NCBI GenBank assembly: GCA_900314885.1
Contig: OMWY01000015.1
Location: forward strand, 1 to 51,079
Source of the DNA: an uncultured Eubacteriales bacterium
Lineage (GTDB): Bacteria > Bacillota > Clostridia > Lachnospirales > Lachnospiraceae
Direction: 5' to 3'
DNA length: 51,079 nucleotides
Shown in pieces: positions 26,901 through 35,083 of the stretch (position 1 is its first letter; each line of letters begins with the position of its first letter). The notes under the pieces were generated by a model. That model made no database searches. It was not told the DNA's origin and saw nothing but the letters and a program-made list of their open reading frames with translations. A program made the translations under genes and the position numbers.

Positions 26901-28312
26901 CTGCTTAGCTTATCCTCCTCTTCTTCCTTCTCAGAAAGATCTTCACCAATCTTAGTGATATTTTCCTTTAAAAGCGAAATAGAATCGGTTAACTCTAGAG
27001 AGGTATCCGCTAATTTCTTCTCTTTTTCTTCATAATACGCGCGAAGCTTCCCTCCCAGTTCCATCCTCTTTGGAGCGATTTCAGACTCTTTCTTCTTGAT
27101 AGCGTCAAGCTTAGCTGATATCAGAGCAAGCTCACCTTCCGTTTCCTTTAAACGTTCAAGATCTTTGGCGCAGTTTTCAAGGTTTACTTTTTTAAGGGCC
27201 TCGCTCCTTTCCTTTTCAAGCGCCTGTTTTTCGGTCCGTAAAAGTGCCATTTCTTCCGCGTTTTTATTTATTTTGTCAAGAATGCCATAGTAATCTAAAG
27301 AGTACTTGCTTCTAAAGAGGTCTGTTATTCTGGTCTCAAGCTCTTTAATTTTCTCATTTATGCCTGCGCTGTCATTTTCGATTTTTATTTCGCTTTCATT
27401 TAGTTTATAAATAAAATCGGCTATTGTGCCATTGTTTTCCGCAAACTTATCATTTGCCTCCTTAAATTTTTCCGCCGCCTCAGTCATTATTTCAGAGTCA
27501 GCTATTAAACTCTTAATAATATCACGATTTTTCATTTTGTCCTTATCATGCCTGTAACGGACTATATATTTCTCAAAGTTGGCTTCAAAATTTTTTATTT
27601 TTTCCTGGCCATCAATTTTATTTTCAACTGTAGGTATAAACCACTTCGAGACAAGGCTCTTCTCATCCCGACATTCTGAAAATAGCTTGTCAAGGCCTCC
27701 CTCAGTCTCATTTACCTTATGAACTATAGTCTCCCATTCACGTGAAGAGATATCGTTTTCCGCAAGTCTCTCAAAATAAGCCCTTCTCTGCGAATCAACA
27801 GCCATATCATAGTAATTAAACCTGTTTTTACTGTCCTTTTTTAATGAGTCAAATAATTTCGCGCATTCACCGTATCCCCTAAGAAGGCGTGAATCATCCT
27901 TATATTTAATTATTTCTATATTCCTTATATCTTCCTTGCAGGGCTCCTTATATTCCGCTATAAAATTCTTCATTTCCAGCGGGTCGGTATTTTCATCCGG
28001 ATTATCCTGCCTTCTTCTCACCATCATGCCGGTAAGCACGTAGCCCTGGCCGTAATCAAGAACCCATTCAGCCATTATAAATGACGGGGCGCTGCCGGTA
28101 AAATAATCCTCGAACCTTCGCTCACCGATTCTCATGTATCGTCTGTGCTCGAAGAGAGCCATTATCAGCTGGATCATGACGGATTTTCCGCCGCCGTTCT
28201 TCATAGAAAACAGTGTGTCACGCCCATTTATATCAAATATTTCATCACTGATTGTCCTTGTATTGTTATCATATTTTATATTTACAAGACGGATCGCGTT
28301 AATTCTGCTCAT
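23915..28312 (-). CDS. jetC: Wadjet SMC-like ATPase JetC
   Basis: About 1465 residues. The N-terminal ATPase half has FSMKNGGGKS (Walker A, 39-44). Two long coiled-coil arms rich in K, E and L surround a hinge region near the centre. The C-terminal half has NSGGEGF (about 1335) and KVLIMDNPFAKT (Walker B, about 1371). This is the MukB/MksB-like motor of Wadjet, which extrudes DNA loops and identifies small circular DNA for cleavage by JetD. The start was set at ATG 28312 because GGGGGAA lies eight bases upstream; a TTG at 28318 is possible. It overlaps jetB by 14 bases. Confidence 0.9.
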   Translation of the reverse strand: MSRINAIRLVNIKYDNNTRTISDEIFDINGRDTLFSMKNGGGKSVMIQLIMALFEHRRYMRIGERRFEDYFTGSAPSFIMAEWVLDYGQGYVLTGMMVRRRQDNPDENTDPLEMKNFIAEYKEPCKEDIRNIEIIKYKDDSRLLRGYGECAKLFDSLKKDSKNRFNYYDMAVDSQRRAYFERLAENDISSREWETIVHKVNETEGGLDKLFSECRDEKSLVSKWFIPTVENKIDGQEKIKNFEANFEKYIVRYRHDKDKMKNRDIIKSLIADSEIMTEAAEKFKEANDKFAENNGTIADFIYKLNESEIKIENDSAGINEKIKELETRITDLFRSKYSLDYYGILDKINKNAEEMALLRTEKQALEKERSEALKKVNLENCAKDLERLKETEGELALISAKLDAIKKKESEIAPKRMELGGKLRAYYEEKEKKLADTSLELTDSISLLKENITKIGEDLSEKEEEEDKLSREIVRLDYSTKNYSENEDEFNKRYKTNLARNILGEYEHGLEDVFIKQYTDEKSEGDRNLADERKNYENLVQNDKILSEKKEQLHKEGFRLGAELDIFNTRLSDFEDEIAKRRDILKYLDESDKIIFDTEKIISLFDKKAEDIENRKNDAESRLTELRKELEKLTSGRIMELPGDLADLFDDLGINYVYGLDWLRKGGFSEAERNAYVDKFPLLPYSVIISEADIKKLAESLRKVTTSFPIPIAVRESLTSDSEALGDTIINAGLMKMYVLFDRSLFDEEAIARKINEYNLKINKLEAEISLRAEEYRRTQERAAAIRLQKVTEADYNVCKNKIAEINTTIENNKEEVKKVTENIGENEKNISRSQRLIDELSDKINGLTDRIEAFKRLMAKYHVYLEELDKKSELTKESVKVSEKIAALKTQDKQLNEKLLTDKNELFQVNTDHENVKAEALKYASYDAKTIEGDDDIDKILADYTALISKINADEAELMDSFAAKKKQCDKENKELDRDLKRAELSRSDINISYDADEKDHQENIVRDRENEIRKKDFSITECDKKDTGLNTEKDGLLKLIYEKCGDSELAPKESLENMDYDYEITVSTSDRKRLLETDEKLAKRISLIKGVCSSLSEFADMPRDERYLFDGDIESFNEEELNKSRGNLVKDNNRYRELIRKAGSDLKEKIKELSEKKEYSADTFKRSFETIYATADNAENILKQIEIITASYRTQLLKLEADLEQVAEEKEQLVEQVLKYVREVNENIGMIGNNSTIEVHGRSVKMLKVDVPTWEEVVEREYKKKLSDTVDEITEQGLMILSENKPLSDFIGTRVNTKELYDNTLNISNVHVRLKKIEFESVVSITWNDVSKNSGGEGFVSSFMVISSLMYYMRRNDNDIFRANGGSKVLIMDNPFAKTYSEHLLKPVFEAAKKSRVQLICFSGSDGEAIYDRFNNIYVLRLIPSDLHPGLQYVRSEHKKGDEEGANTVVSSQIEVDRQVSFF

Positions 28313-29030
28313 TTTCAAGTTCCCCCATCACTCGTCTGACTCTGTCTATATTGTTATCATTTAACAGATCATAGTTCATAAGGTTGTCAAATTTGCGGGT
28401 CACGGATATCATCTCATCAGCTTCGATGTAGTTTATAAGCCCCTGGTCCTCCATGAACTTAAGTATACCGTTAAGGAATCCCTGTTTCGTGAATTTTGAG
28501 CGAACTCCCTTAAAGCTGTCTGTACTTTTAAGAGCCTCATAGGCATCTCTCATGTTTGTAAATGCTATGCCCGCTTCCGACTGGGCGTCCTCATCGAGCA
28601 CCGCCGTACCGCGCGCCAGGCCATCACTTATCATATTTTCAAGCTCGCCTACCCTGAGATCGTCTCTCGACTTGGCGCTTGCGCCGCTTCCGTCATAAAA
28701 GGCAAGCATAAGATTAAGTATAACAAACTGGGCAAGATAGTAATCCTTATCCGTACCTCCCGACTTACATAATTCCTTCTTTAATTCCGCCTTGGAATAG
28801 CCTAAAAAGGTATTGTCCTCATCCGGTATCAGATATATAACCGAGCCCAGTCTTTCAACCTCGCATGAAGCCGATTCGCTCATTGATTTAACTAATTTCT
28901 GTACCTCATCACTTTCACAATAGGCGTCGTATAAATCATTATCCTTTTCAAAAGATAATTCCCGGTATTTCACTAGATACCAAAATATATCATTACTCTT
29001 TCTTATAATATTTTCATCATAAACAGCCAT
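28299..29030 (-). CDS. jetB: Wadjet MukE-like subunit JetB
   Basis: 243 residues, no catalytic motif, predicted mostly helical with winged-helix character. Position (between the kleisin-like and SMC-like genes), size and tail-to-head overlaps identify it as the MukE/KITE-type subunit that bridges JetA and JetC. The family assignment rests more on context than on a visible motif. It starts one base after the jetA stop. Confidence 0.8.
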   Translation of the reverse strand: MAVYDENIIRKSNDIFWYLVKYRELSFEKDNDLYDAYCESDEVQKLVKSMSESASCEVERLGSVIYLIPDEDNTFLGYSKAELKKELCKSGGTDKDYYLAQFVILNLMLAFYDGSGASAKSRDDLRVGELENMISDGLARGTAVLDEDAQSEAGIAFTNMRDAYEALKSTDSFKGVRSKFTKQGFLNGILKFMEDQGLINYIEADEMISVTRKFDNLMNYDLLNDNNIDRVRRVMGELENEQN

Positions 29031-29031
29031 T

Positions 29032-30645
29032 TTATTCCATCCTTATATTTAAATCAGAGCAGGTTACGCTATGCAGATTACCATCGGAATCCGGAACATT
29101 TTCGATTGTTATTTCCTCTTCGTCCGGTATCTTCATAATGGTAATTTTCTTAATCCCCATATATTTAGTATCACAGAGGTCAAGCACCTCACTTCCGGCG
29201 TGAAATGCGAGATCATCCGTATCTATAATTTCATCCTTTCTTTCCTTCCTCATAAGCTCAATATCATATGTGCCTGTATTTATGAGCTCTACCATTACCT
29301 GTTTGAAGACAGATACATCGGAATATATTTTATTAAATATATCGCTGTCACTTTTTGCTCTATCGTTTATTTCTTCAAATGATATTCTGCCCGCGCTTTC
29401 AAAGGCGATATCAAGTATACTCTCGAGACACCTTCTGCAGCCCATAAGCCTCCTTCTCATCATTTCTCTTCTCTCTTCATAGGTAATACCATCGCCGTTT
29501 TCAAGAACAGTATCATTATCTTTTTCTTCTGTTTTTCTTATCGGCCTCTGGAGTATCCCCGCAAGAGCCGGATTATATATCTTATCAGGCTTTCTTGTAA
29601 AAAGTGGCCTCATTAATATACCGATATCAGAAAGGGCCTCAGGATTTTTTATCACCTTGTCATAGACTTCATTTCGCAGTGAGAATCGCTTTATATAGCG
29701 AAGCTCCGACAAAGCCTCGAGTTCCCTGTCATACAGGTTCTTAAGATCAAAATGAAGTCCTATTATTTTCTGCTGTTCTGTAAGCGACCTCATGAGGTAA
29801 TCTTCTATGGTTTCGAGACTCATAAGGTTATTAATTTCTTTTTCGTCCAGATCGCGCTCATTTATACCGATGCTTTTTAGCTCTTCCTTCCGCTTAGATA
29901 CATTTTCCCTGTAGGCCTCAAACTCCTTCTGGGATTTCTTAAGCGTTTCAATATCTCCGGATAATAATTCCTTATAGTCATCGATGCTGTAGGAGAGAGC
30001 GTCCTGCCTTATACGCATCATATTATCCTTTATTTTCTGAGCCTGTGCGCGAATGTCTGAGAATACGCCCTTGATAGATTCAGCGGCCTTTTCGTAATCC
30101 TTCTTATCCATCTGGATTTTAAAGATCATTTCATCTATTGTAAACCGCATACTGCTCTCAACCTCGAGGGTTGAAAAAAGCATACTGTAGCCATCCTCTG
30201 TTAAATAATATGACGTCCTGCGCACCTTATTTTCATCGTAATCAGGTTTATTGCCGATTATCCTTATTACTCTTTCGACTGATTTGTCTGTATCATAACT
30301 ATCACAGGTAAAGGTCATCTGCGCACCATTATTTGTCAGGACATCATTAATTATTTTATCGGCAAAATCCCGCTGACCACCAATTAGCTTCTCCCTGTGC
30401 CAAATATCTATATTCATTTTATCGATAAATGTAGCTATATCGTCTATCGTGCACATTTCTTCCCTAAGTGACTTTTCCATAATAAAGAGAAGCACAGCAA
30501 ATGTCACATTTATAGACTCATCATTTTCAAAGCCGTAATCCTTATAAAATGATTTGCGGACGATATTTGATAATATTACAGCGAACCGTCCCACGAATCT
30601 CATTCTCTTATCGAACTGTTTTAAAAAATCGTATTCTTTGTTCAT
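29032..30645 (-). CDS. jetA: Wadjet kleisin-like subunit JetA
   Basis: About 537 residues from ATG 30645 (a TTG at 30660 is the alternative; neither has a clear ribosome site, but the ATG directly follows the jetD TAA as TAATATG, consistent with coupling). Helix-rich, with a winged-helix-like N-terminus (FLKQFDKRMRFVGRFAVIL), a coiled-coil middle near 190-280, and a C-terminal region expected to bind the JetC head. It matches the MukF-like JetA of the Lachnospiraceae/Clostridia branch, probably type III. It holds the two JetC heads together. Confidence 0.82.
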   Translation of the reverse strand: MNKEYDFLKQFDKRMRFVGRFAVILSNIVRKSFYKDYGFENDESINVTFAVLLFIMEKSLREEMCTIDDIATFIDKMNIDIWHREKLIGGQRDFADKIINDVLTNNGAQMTFTCDSYDTDKSVERVIRIIGNKPDYDENKVRRTSYYLTEDGYSMLFSTLEVESSMRFTIDEMIFKIQMDKKDYEKAAESIKGVFSDIRAQAQKIKDNMMRIRQDALSYSIDDYKELLSGDIETLKKSQKEFEAYRENVSKRKEELKSIGINERDLDEKEINNLMSLETIEDYLMRSLTEQQKIIGLHFDLKNLYDRELEALSELRYIKRFSLRNEVYDKVIKNPEALSDIGILMRPLFTRKPDKIYNPALAGILQRPIRKTEEKDNDTVLENGDGITYEERREMMRRRLMGCRRCLESILDIAFESAGRISFEEINDRAKSDSDIFNKIYSDVSVFKQVMVELINTGTYDIELMRKERKDEIIDTDDLAFHAGSEVLDLCDTKYMGIKKITIMKIPDEEEITIENVPDSDGNLHSVTCSDLNIRME

Positions 30646-30646
30646 A

Positions 30647-31654
30647 TTATTTTCTGTCAAATGACTCGATGTTTAATATTTCTTGAGGAATATATTTTCT
30701 CGTCTTTAATATGTCGTTAATTACCTTTCTCTTATCTTCATCGAAGCACCCGAGAAAATCTGATATTTCAGTCTCCCTTTGGCCTTCCTTAGTGTCAGGA
30801 AGGTTTGTAAGCCCGATTGTGAGAGCCCTTTCAAGCATTTTCTCATAGGCCTCCTTAAAGGGGTAGAGCCTGTAAATATCAGGCAATTTTTTCGAGACAC
30901 CCTCGTAAATATCTATTCCTTCATAGTCAAGGTCTCCGAAATATAATATATTATTTCTCGTATCAGCCACTGCCGGTTCAACCGATATATCGTAATCGGT
31001 TGCGGAGCTTACCATTCTCTTCCCGGCTCCGTAAATTAGCGTACCTATCTTCACGCCGAAAATTGTATCATTTCCCCTAAGAAGGTATTTCCTCATTGTA
31101 TAAAATATATCCTCATTTTCAAGGATAATTACGTTTTGTGGTATTTCTCTGGACAATGTAAAGCAGGCGAGGGGCTCTCTCGTCTCATATACCGAGAGGT
31201 CAGAGATTTTCTTTCCGCAATGCTTTAATATGGTCCTTCCGTTTTCCTTTTCTATGAATTTTTCACAGCCCCATATTTCAAAGGACCGCTCATTTACCGA
31301 TACGGGCTCGCGATCATTATTCCCATATTTATCAAAATATTTGCTCAAGGCAAGAGCGTATTTTCTTTCCTTTTTGTAAATATCCGGATGCTTCAGGTAA
31401 TAGCTGTTATCAAGGTACGGAGAAAAATGAAACTTAAGTTCATCCGTCAGATCGCTGTAGTCTTCAGCTTCAATCATCTTTGTATATCGTACAGGAAGCG
31501 GCGGGTTCTTGCCGTTAAGGGGAGAGCGCTTTACCGGAGTGAGGTCGCCTGCTTTAATAAGTCCCATTATCTTCTCATAGAAATCCCTGTATTCAAGCCC
31601 CTTATACTTCTCAGTAAGCTCATCAAGCGACACCCGAACCTTCTTTTCTGCCAT
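30647..31654 (-). CDS. jetD: Wadjet nuclease JetD (TOPRIM domain)
   Basis: 335 residues from ATG 31654, chosen because AAAGGAG lies seven bases before it (a GTG six bases earlier is in frame). The N-terminal half is a DUF3322-like arm. The C-terminal TOPRIM domain shows Glu in VIILENEDIF (about 176-185) and YFGDLDYEGIDIYE with Asp241 and Asp243, the acidic trio of topoisomerase VI-like cleavage. JetD cuts the plasmid once JetABC has reeled it in. Here it comes first in the operon, before jetA, 19 bases after hicB. Confidence 0.88.
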   Translation of the reverse strand: MAEKKVRVSLDELTEKYKGLEYRDFYEKIMGLIKAGDLTPVKRSPLNGKNPPLPVRYTKMIEAEDYSDLTDELKFHFSPYLDNSYYLKHPDIYKKERKYALALSKYFDKYGNNDREPVSVNERSFEIWGCEKFIEKENGRTILKHCGKKISDLSVYETREPLACFTLSREIPQNVIILENEDIFYTMRKYLLRGNDTIFGVKIGTLIYGAGKRMVSSATDYDISVEPAVADTRNNILYFGDLDYEGIDIYEGVSKKLPDIYRLYPFKEAYEKMLERALTIGLTNLPDTKEGQRETEISDFLGCFDEDKRKVINDILKTRKYIPQEILNIESFDRK

Positions 31655-31673
31655 AATCACGCTCCTTTACCTA

Positions 31674-32066
31674 TCAGCCAAGCTTAGACATCAATCCCTC
31701 CTGTAGTACCTGAGAACAGTTTATGCCTCGTTTGTCTGCCATATTGGCAAGCCATGCCGGAAGAGAAACATTCTTTCTTACAGATTTTGTGTCAATCCTT
31801 GATCTGTAAGTCAATGTATCCACCTGAATCAGTGTTTTTATCTCATTATCTTCACTCTTAATCTCAGTCTGTGGTGTGGCCTTTATCTCCGGTTCATCAT
31901 GGTCTTCCGCATCCACAAGCCATATACTTGCGGCATCCGTTATCTGCTCAACTGCGTCCTGCAACGTTTTTCCTGTTGTGATGCATCCCGGCAGATCAGG
32001 TATTCTGGCATAATATTTAGTGCCGTTTTCATTTGAACTAATTAAGGCAGTATATATATATTTCAT
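31674..32066 (-). CDS. hicB: HicB-family antitoxin
   Basis: 130 residues from ATG 32066, which has GAAAGGAG five to six bases upstream; an earlier in-frame ATG at 32090 lies inside hicA and lacks one. The N-terminal HicB fold reads YYARIPDLPGCITTGKTLQDAV. A charged linker follows, then a C-terminal ribbon-helix-helix (VRKNVSLPAWLANMADKRG...LQEGL) that should bind operator DNA. It neutralises HicA and represses the pair, probably at the palindrome 32293-32312. Its stop is 19 bases before jetD with no terminator. Confidence 0.9.
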   Translation of the reverse strand: MKYIYTALISSNENGTKYYARIPDLPGCITTGKTLQDAVEQITDAASIWLVDAEDHDEPEIKATPQTEIKSEDNEIKTLIQVDTLTYRSRIDTKSVRKNVSLPAWLANMADKRGINCSQVLQEGLMSKLG

Positions 32067-32079
32067 ATAGGCTCCTTTC

Positions 32080-32271
32080 TCATTTTTCATGTGTATTACG
32101 CTTTATTTCCTTGTTAATATATCTTCGATCATCCTCATCAAAATCATGCCTTTTTAACGGGATTTTCTTATTATTCGTTTTATTATAATATATATCATGA
32201 TTTGCTCCATGTCTGTCAAATATATATCCTGCGTTTTCAAGGTCCTTTATTGCCTTATCTCTTGGTGTCAT
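32080..32271 (-). CDS. hicA: HicA-family mRNA interferase toxin
   Basis: 63 residues from ATG 32271, preceded by AAAGGAG; the open frame extends much further upstream but that part runs through the rsmA promoter and gene and is not real. HicA is a small double-stranded-RNA-binding-like ribonuclease; the catalytic His is His25 in HGANHDIY, and IPLKRHDFD matches the usual second strand. It comes before hicB, with 13 bases between. Confidence 0.88.
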   Translation of the reverse strand: MTPRDKAIKDLENAGYIFDRHGANHDIYYNKTNNKKIPLKRHDFDEDDRRYINKEIKRNTHEK

Positions 32272-32290
32272 ATATTCTCCTTTCCATTTT

Positions 32291-32319
32291 AGTATACACA
32301 ATTTTGTGTATAATTGCAA
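32291..32319 (-). promoter_or_regulatory. hicA/Wadjet promoter with palindromic operator
   Basis: -35 TTGCAA (32314-32319), 17 bases, -10 TATACT (32291-32296). Arms TATACACAA and TTGTGTATA (32293-32312, two-base centre) overlie the spacer and -10. A HicB ribbon-helix-helix dimer is the likely ligand. It is the only promoter seen upstream of hicA-hicB-jetDABC-tatD. Confidence 0.75.
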
Positions 32320-32329
32320 CAGTTTTTTC

Positions 32330-32358
32330 TTGACAGAGAAAATTTTATACACTATACT
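32330..32358 (+). promoter_or_regulatory. rsmA promoter
   Basis: -35 TTGACA (32330-32335), 17 bases, -10 TATACT (32353-32358). Divergent from the hicA promoter, with the two -35 boxes only ten bases apart. Confidence 0.8.
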
Positions 32359-32389
32359 GTTTTTAGAATGATTTATATAGGAGAATACT

Positions 32390-33274
32390 ATGGCAGATTT
32401 AGGTGAACCTAGAAACACTATAGCCGTGCTGCAGAAGTACGGCTTTGACTTTAAGAAGAAATTCGGGCAGAATTTCCTTATAGATACACATGTCCTTGAG
32501 AAAATAGTCGCCGCGGCTGATATCACGAAGGATGACCTTGTACTTGAGATAGGCCCCGGAATCGGTACTGTCACCCAGTACCTCTGCGAAGCTGCGAGAG
32601 AGGTTGTAACGGTTGAGATAGATAAGACCCTGATACCGATTCTCACCGATACAACCCTTTCCATGTATGACAACGTCACGATTATCAATAATGATATATT
32701 AAAGGTAGACATTAACGCCCTTGTAGATGAAAAGAATGGCGGCAAGCCAATCAAGGTTGTCGCTAATTTACCTTATTACATCACAACGCCGATTATTATG
32801 AGCCTGCTTGAAAAGCACGTTCCGGTTATTTCCATGACCCTGATGGTTCAGGAAGAAGTCGCGAGACGCATGCAGGCCGGCCCCGGTACAAAGGATTACG
32901 GAGCTCTGTCATTAGCTGTGCAATACTACGCTGAGCCTTATATAGCGGCCTTTGTTCCACCGAACTGCTTCATGCCTAGGCCTAAAGTCGGGAGCGCAGT
33001 CGTGAACCTCACGCTCCGCGATAAGCCCCCTGTCGAAACTAAGGATCCGGCTTTTATGTTTAAGGTTATTAAGGCAAGCTTCGCTCAGAGGCGTAAGACC
33101 CTTGTAAATGGTCTTACGAATTCACCGGAGCTTGATATCTCAAAGGATGACGCGACTAGGGCTGTGCTTGCGATGGAAGAATCATGTGGACTGAAGCAGG
33201 ACCCTATGCTAAGGGGCGAAAAGCTTACGCTTCCTGAATTCGCGGTGCTTGCAGATGTGCTGATTGGAGAATAA
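32390..33274 (+). CDS. rsmA: 16S rRNA dimethyladenosine transferase
   Basis: 294 residues. RsmA/KsgA dimethylates two adjacent adenines near the 3' end of 16S rRNA late in 30S assembly. Seen: KKFGQNFLID at the N-terminus, SAM site VLEIGPGIGTVT, catalytic VANLPYYITTPI, and FMPRPKVGSAVV in the usual place. Ribosome site GGAG seven bases upstream. The gene precedes arsR by three bases. Confidence 0.96.
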   Translation: MADLGEPRNTIAVLQKYGFDFKKKFGQNFLIDTHVLEKIVAAADITKDDLVLEIGPGIGTVTQYLCEAAREVVTVEIDKTLIPILTDTTLSMYDNVTIINNDILKVDINALVDEKNGGKPIKVVANLPYYITTPIIMSLLEKHVPVISMTLMVQEEVARRMQAGPGTKDYGALSLAVQYYAEPYIAAFVPPNCFMPRPKVGSAVVNLTLRDKPPVETKDPAFMFKVIKASFAQRRKTLVNGLTNSPELDISKDDATRAVLAMEESCGLKQDPMLRGEKLTLPEFAVLADVLIGE

Positions 33275-33277
33275 CGT

Positions 33278-33652
33278 ATGACAAGCAGAAAAATAGATAA
33301 AGCTTCACTTCCGCATGACCATGGCAAGGTCAGTGGAGGTGTCCTTTCAAATATGCCTGATAAGGAGAGCTTCGGAACGGCAGCAGATGTCTTCAGACTT
33401 CTTGGAGACGAAAGCCGGTGCAGAATTTTCTGGCTTCTCTGCCACTGCGAGGAGTGCGTCAGCAATATCGCCTATATTACGGGAATGAGTTCACCCGCAG
33501 TGTCTCACCACCTGAAGCTCCTTAAGAGCACCGGCCTTATAGTATCGGAGAGGAAGGGAAAGGAAGTCTACTACACCGCTTCAAAGAAGGAACTGCCCCA
33601 GGCCCTACATCATATTATTGAAGACGTAGTGGAGATTACGTGTCCCCAATAA
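33278..33652 (+). CDS. ArsR/SmtB-family regulator
   Basis: 124 residues. Winged helix with LGDESRCRIFWLL and SSPAVSHHLKLLKSTGLI as recognition helix. Cysteines cluster at 48, 55, 57 and 60 (CHCEECVSNIA), near the place of the alpha-3 metal site (ELCVCDL) of metal-sensing members, and a C-terminal TCP and an N-terminal HDH add possible ligands. So metal or redox sensing is plausible but the ion is not determinable. It appears cotranscribed with rsmA, with no obvious target beside it. Confidence 0.85.
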   Translation: MTSRKIDKASLPHDHGKVSGGVLSNMPDKESFGTAADVFRLLGDESRCRIFWLLCHCEECVSNIAYITGMSSPAVSHHLKLLKSTGLIVSERKGKEVYYTASKKELPQALHHIIEDVVEITCPQ

Positions 33653-33657
33653 ATAAA

Positions 33658-33701
33658 GGAATATGCTCATCTAATTATTCATGAGCATATTCCCTATTTT
33701 T
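33658..33701 (+). terminator. Bidirectional terminator
   Basis: GGAATATGCTCAT, ten-base loop, ATGAGCATATTCC, then CTATTTTT. Stem of 13 perfect pairs. It serves rsmA-arsR and, read leftward, the decayed amylase at the end of the mal operon. Confidence 0.88.
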
Positions 33702-34200
33702 AAATAGTCACATAAGTCAATATATTTCTCTTTACGTTATACAGATCTTTCATCGAATCAGATTCAGTACCAATAGCATTTCTTACCGCATTAGCATATC
33801 TGAAATCAAGTAAATTCATACCGCTGGTATTGGCAAACTCTGTCATCTGCGAATCATTCCCTGTGCCACCGGTATACCACTCGCCAAAAATAAATACAGG
33901 GTGTTTCTCATATATGTTACTAACCCAATTTTTAAGCCATCCGGCAGGCATATGTTTTACAGCGTCAACGCGAATACCGTCCACTCCTAAATCTAACCAC
34001 TTGTCAATTGCGCCTTTCAGATACGAATCTACAGTATCATTCATCTGATTAATATCAGCCAATCCATAAAGACTATGATAAATGCCACTTTCATAAGAAC
34101 TATAATCAGTCCAGCTTTCATGATTAAATATACCGGGATCCTGATAGATGTGAAAATTATAGCAAGTGATACCAATAATGTAATATATTTATTTTTTCAT
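33700..34200 (-). pseudogene. Decayed GH13 alpha-amylase/CGTase-like gene
   Basis: A ribosome site AAAGGG precedes ATG AAA AAA TAA, so translation stops after three codons. In the same frame after the stop come about 165 codons of GH13 catalytic-barrel text: DPGIFNHESWTDY, YGLADINQMN, VDGIRVDAVKHMP (nucleophile Asp region) and VFIFGEWYTGG (acid Glu region). Full enzymes have 500-700 residues. The signal peptide, the first half of the barrel and the C-terminal domains are gone, consistent with an internal deletion plus 3' loss. It follows malG directly, as an extracellular starch-degrading enzyme would. Confidence 0.85.
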
Positions 34201-34219
34201 ATGTAAACCCTTTCAATTT

Positions 34220-35083
34220 TTATCCTTTCACCGCGCCTTCGGCTATACCGCTGACCATATTTCTTACAAGACAGAAATACAGGATAACTATTGGCACAGC
34301 TATAAATACGCTGCCAGCCGCAAATCTTGCGAATTCAGTATCGTCGAGGCTCATAAGACCTACAGCAACCGTATATAGATTCTTCTCTTTAAGCAGCAGC
34401 TTAGGTAGGATGAAGTCAGACCAAGGCCATGTAAATGATGTGAGAGCCGTATAAACTATTATGGGCTTCGACAACGGCAGATTTACATGCATAAAAATCT
34501 GAAAATTCGTTGCTCCATCCATCTTAGCTGCTTCGTCTATAGCCTTTGGAATAGTATCAAAATAGCCCTTCTGAGTAAGATACCCCATCGGCGCTCCAGC
34601 AGCGTAAATCAAAACTAATCCCATCGGCTGATTGATTAACTTGAACTGGGTCATAAGTATATATACTGCCGTCATTCCCATAAATGACGGAAACATACTT
34701 AAAATCATAGTTCCCTTCATAAGAGGCTTTCTTGCCCTGAAGCGAAAGCGGCTCATGGTATAAGCTGTCAGTATAGTTAAAAAAGTTCCTAAAAGGCTGC
34801 TAAGTGCCGCGATAATAAGCGTATTCATAAACCACTTAGGATAATCATAAAGTCTCGTATCCGTAAAGAGCTTCTTAAAAGTACTAAGACTGTACGAACT
34901 CGGAAAAAATCCATCAAACGAATAAATGCTTCCTGATTTCGAAAATGACGCTAATATTATCCACAGGCAAGGGAAGAAAAAGACAAAAGCCACAGCAATA
35001 AGGATAATATATGTCATTACCGCATCTATTGATCTGGCAAAAGACCTTCTTCTCTTTGCTTTTGAAACATATTTCTTACTCAT
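34220..35083 (-). CDS. malG: Maltodextrin ABC transporter permease MalG-like
   Basis: 287 residues from ATG 35083, which overlaps the malF stop by four bases and has GAGGAGG upstream. Six membrane helices expected; the permease-ATPase coupling loop is EAAKMDGATNFQIFMHVNLP. The C-terminal VSGIAEGAVKG is typical of MalG. It pairs with MalF. No ATPase gene (malK/msmX) is present, so a shared ATPase elsewhere is likely. Confidence 0.92.
   Translation of the reverse strand: MSKKYVSKAKRRRSFARSIDAVMTYIILIAVAFVFFFPCLWIILASFSKSGSIYSFDGFFPSSYSLSTFKKLFTDTRLYDYPKWFMNTLIIAALSSLLGTFLTILTAYTMSRFRFRARKPLMKGTMILSMFPSFMGMTAVYILMTQFKLINQPMGLVLIYAAGAPMGYLTQKGYFDTIPKAIDEAAKMDGATNFQIFMHVNLPLSKPIIVYTALTSFTWPWSDFILPKLLLKEKNLYTVAVGLMSLDDTEFARFAAGSVFIAVPIVILYFCLVRNMVSGIAEGAVKG

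Noticed and set aside
23136..31654. Chromosomal MukBEF or MksBEF condensin rather than Wadjet
   Set aside because: The TOPRIM protein JetD in the same operon and the JetC-type motifs point to Wadjet; housekeeping MukBEF lacks this partner.
32272..32754. N-terminal extension of hicA giving a 224-residue protein
   Set aside because: The extension runs through both divergent promoters and the start of rsmA; HicA proteins are about 60 residues and the internal ATG has AAAGGAG.
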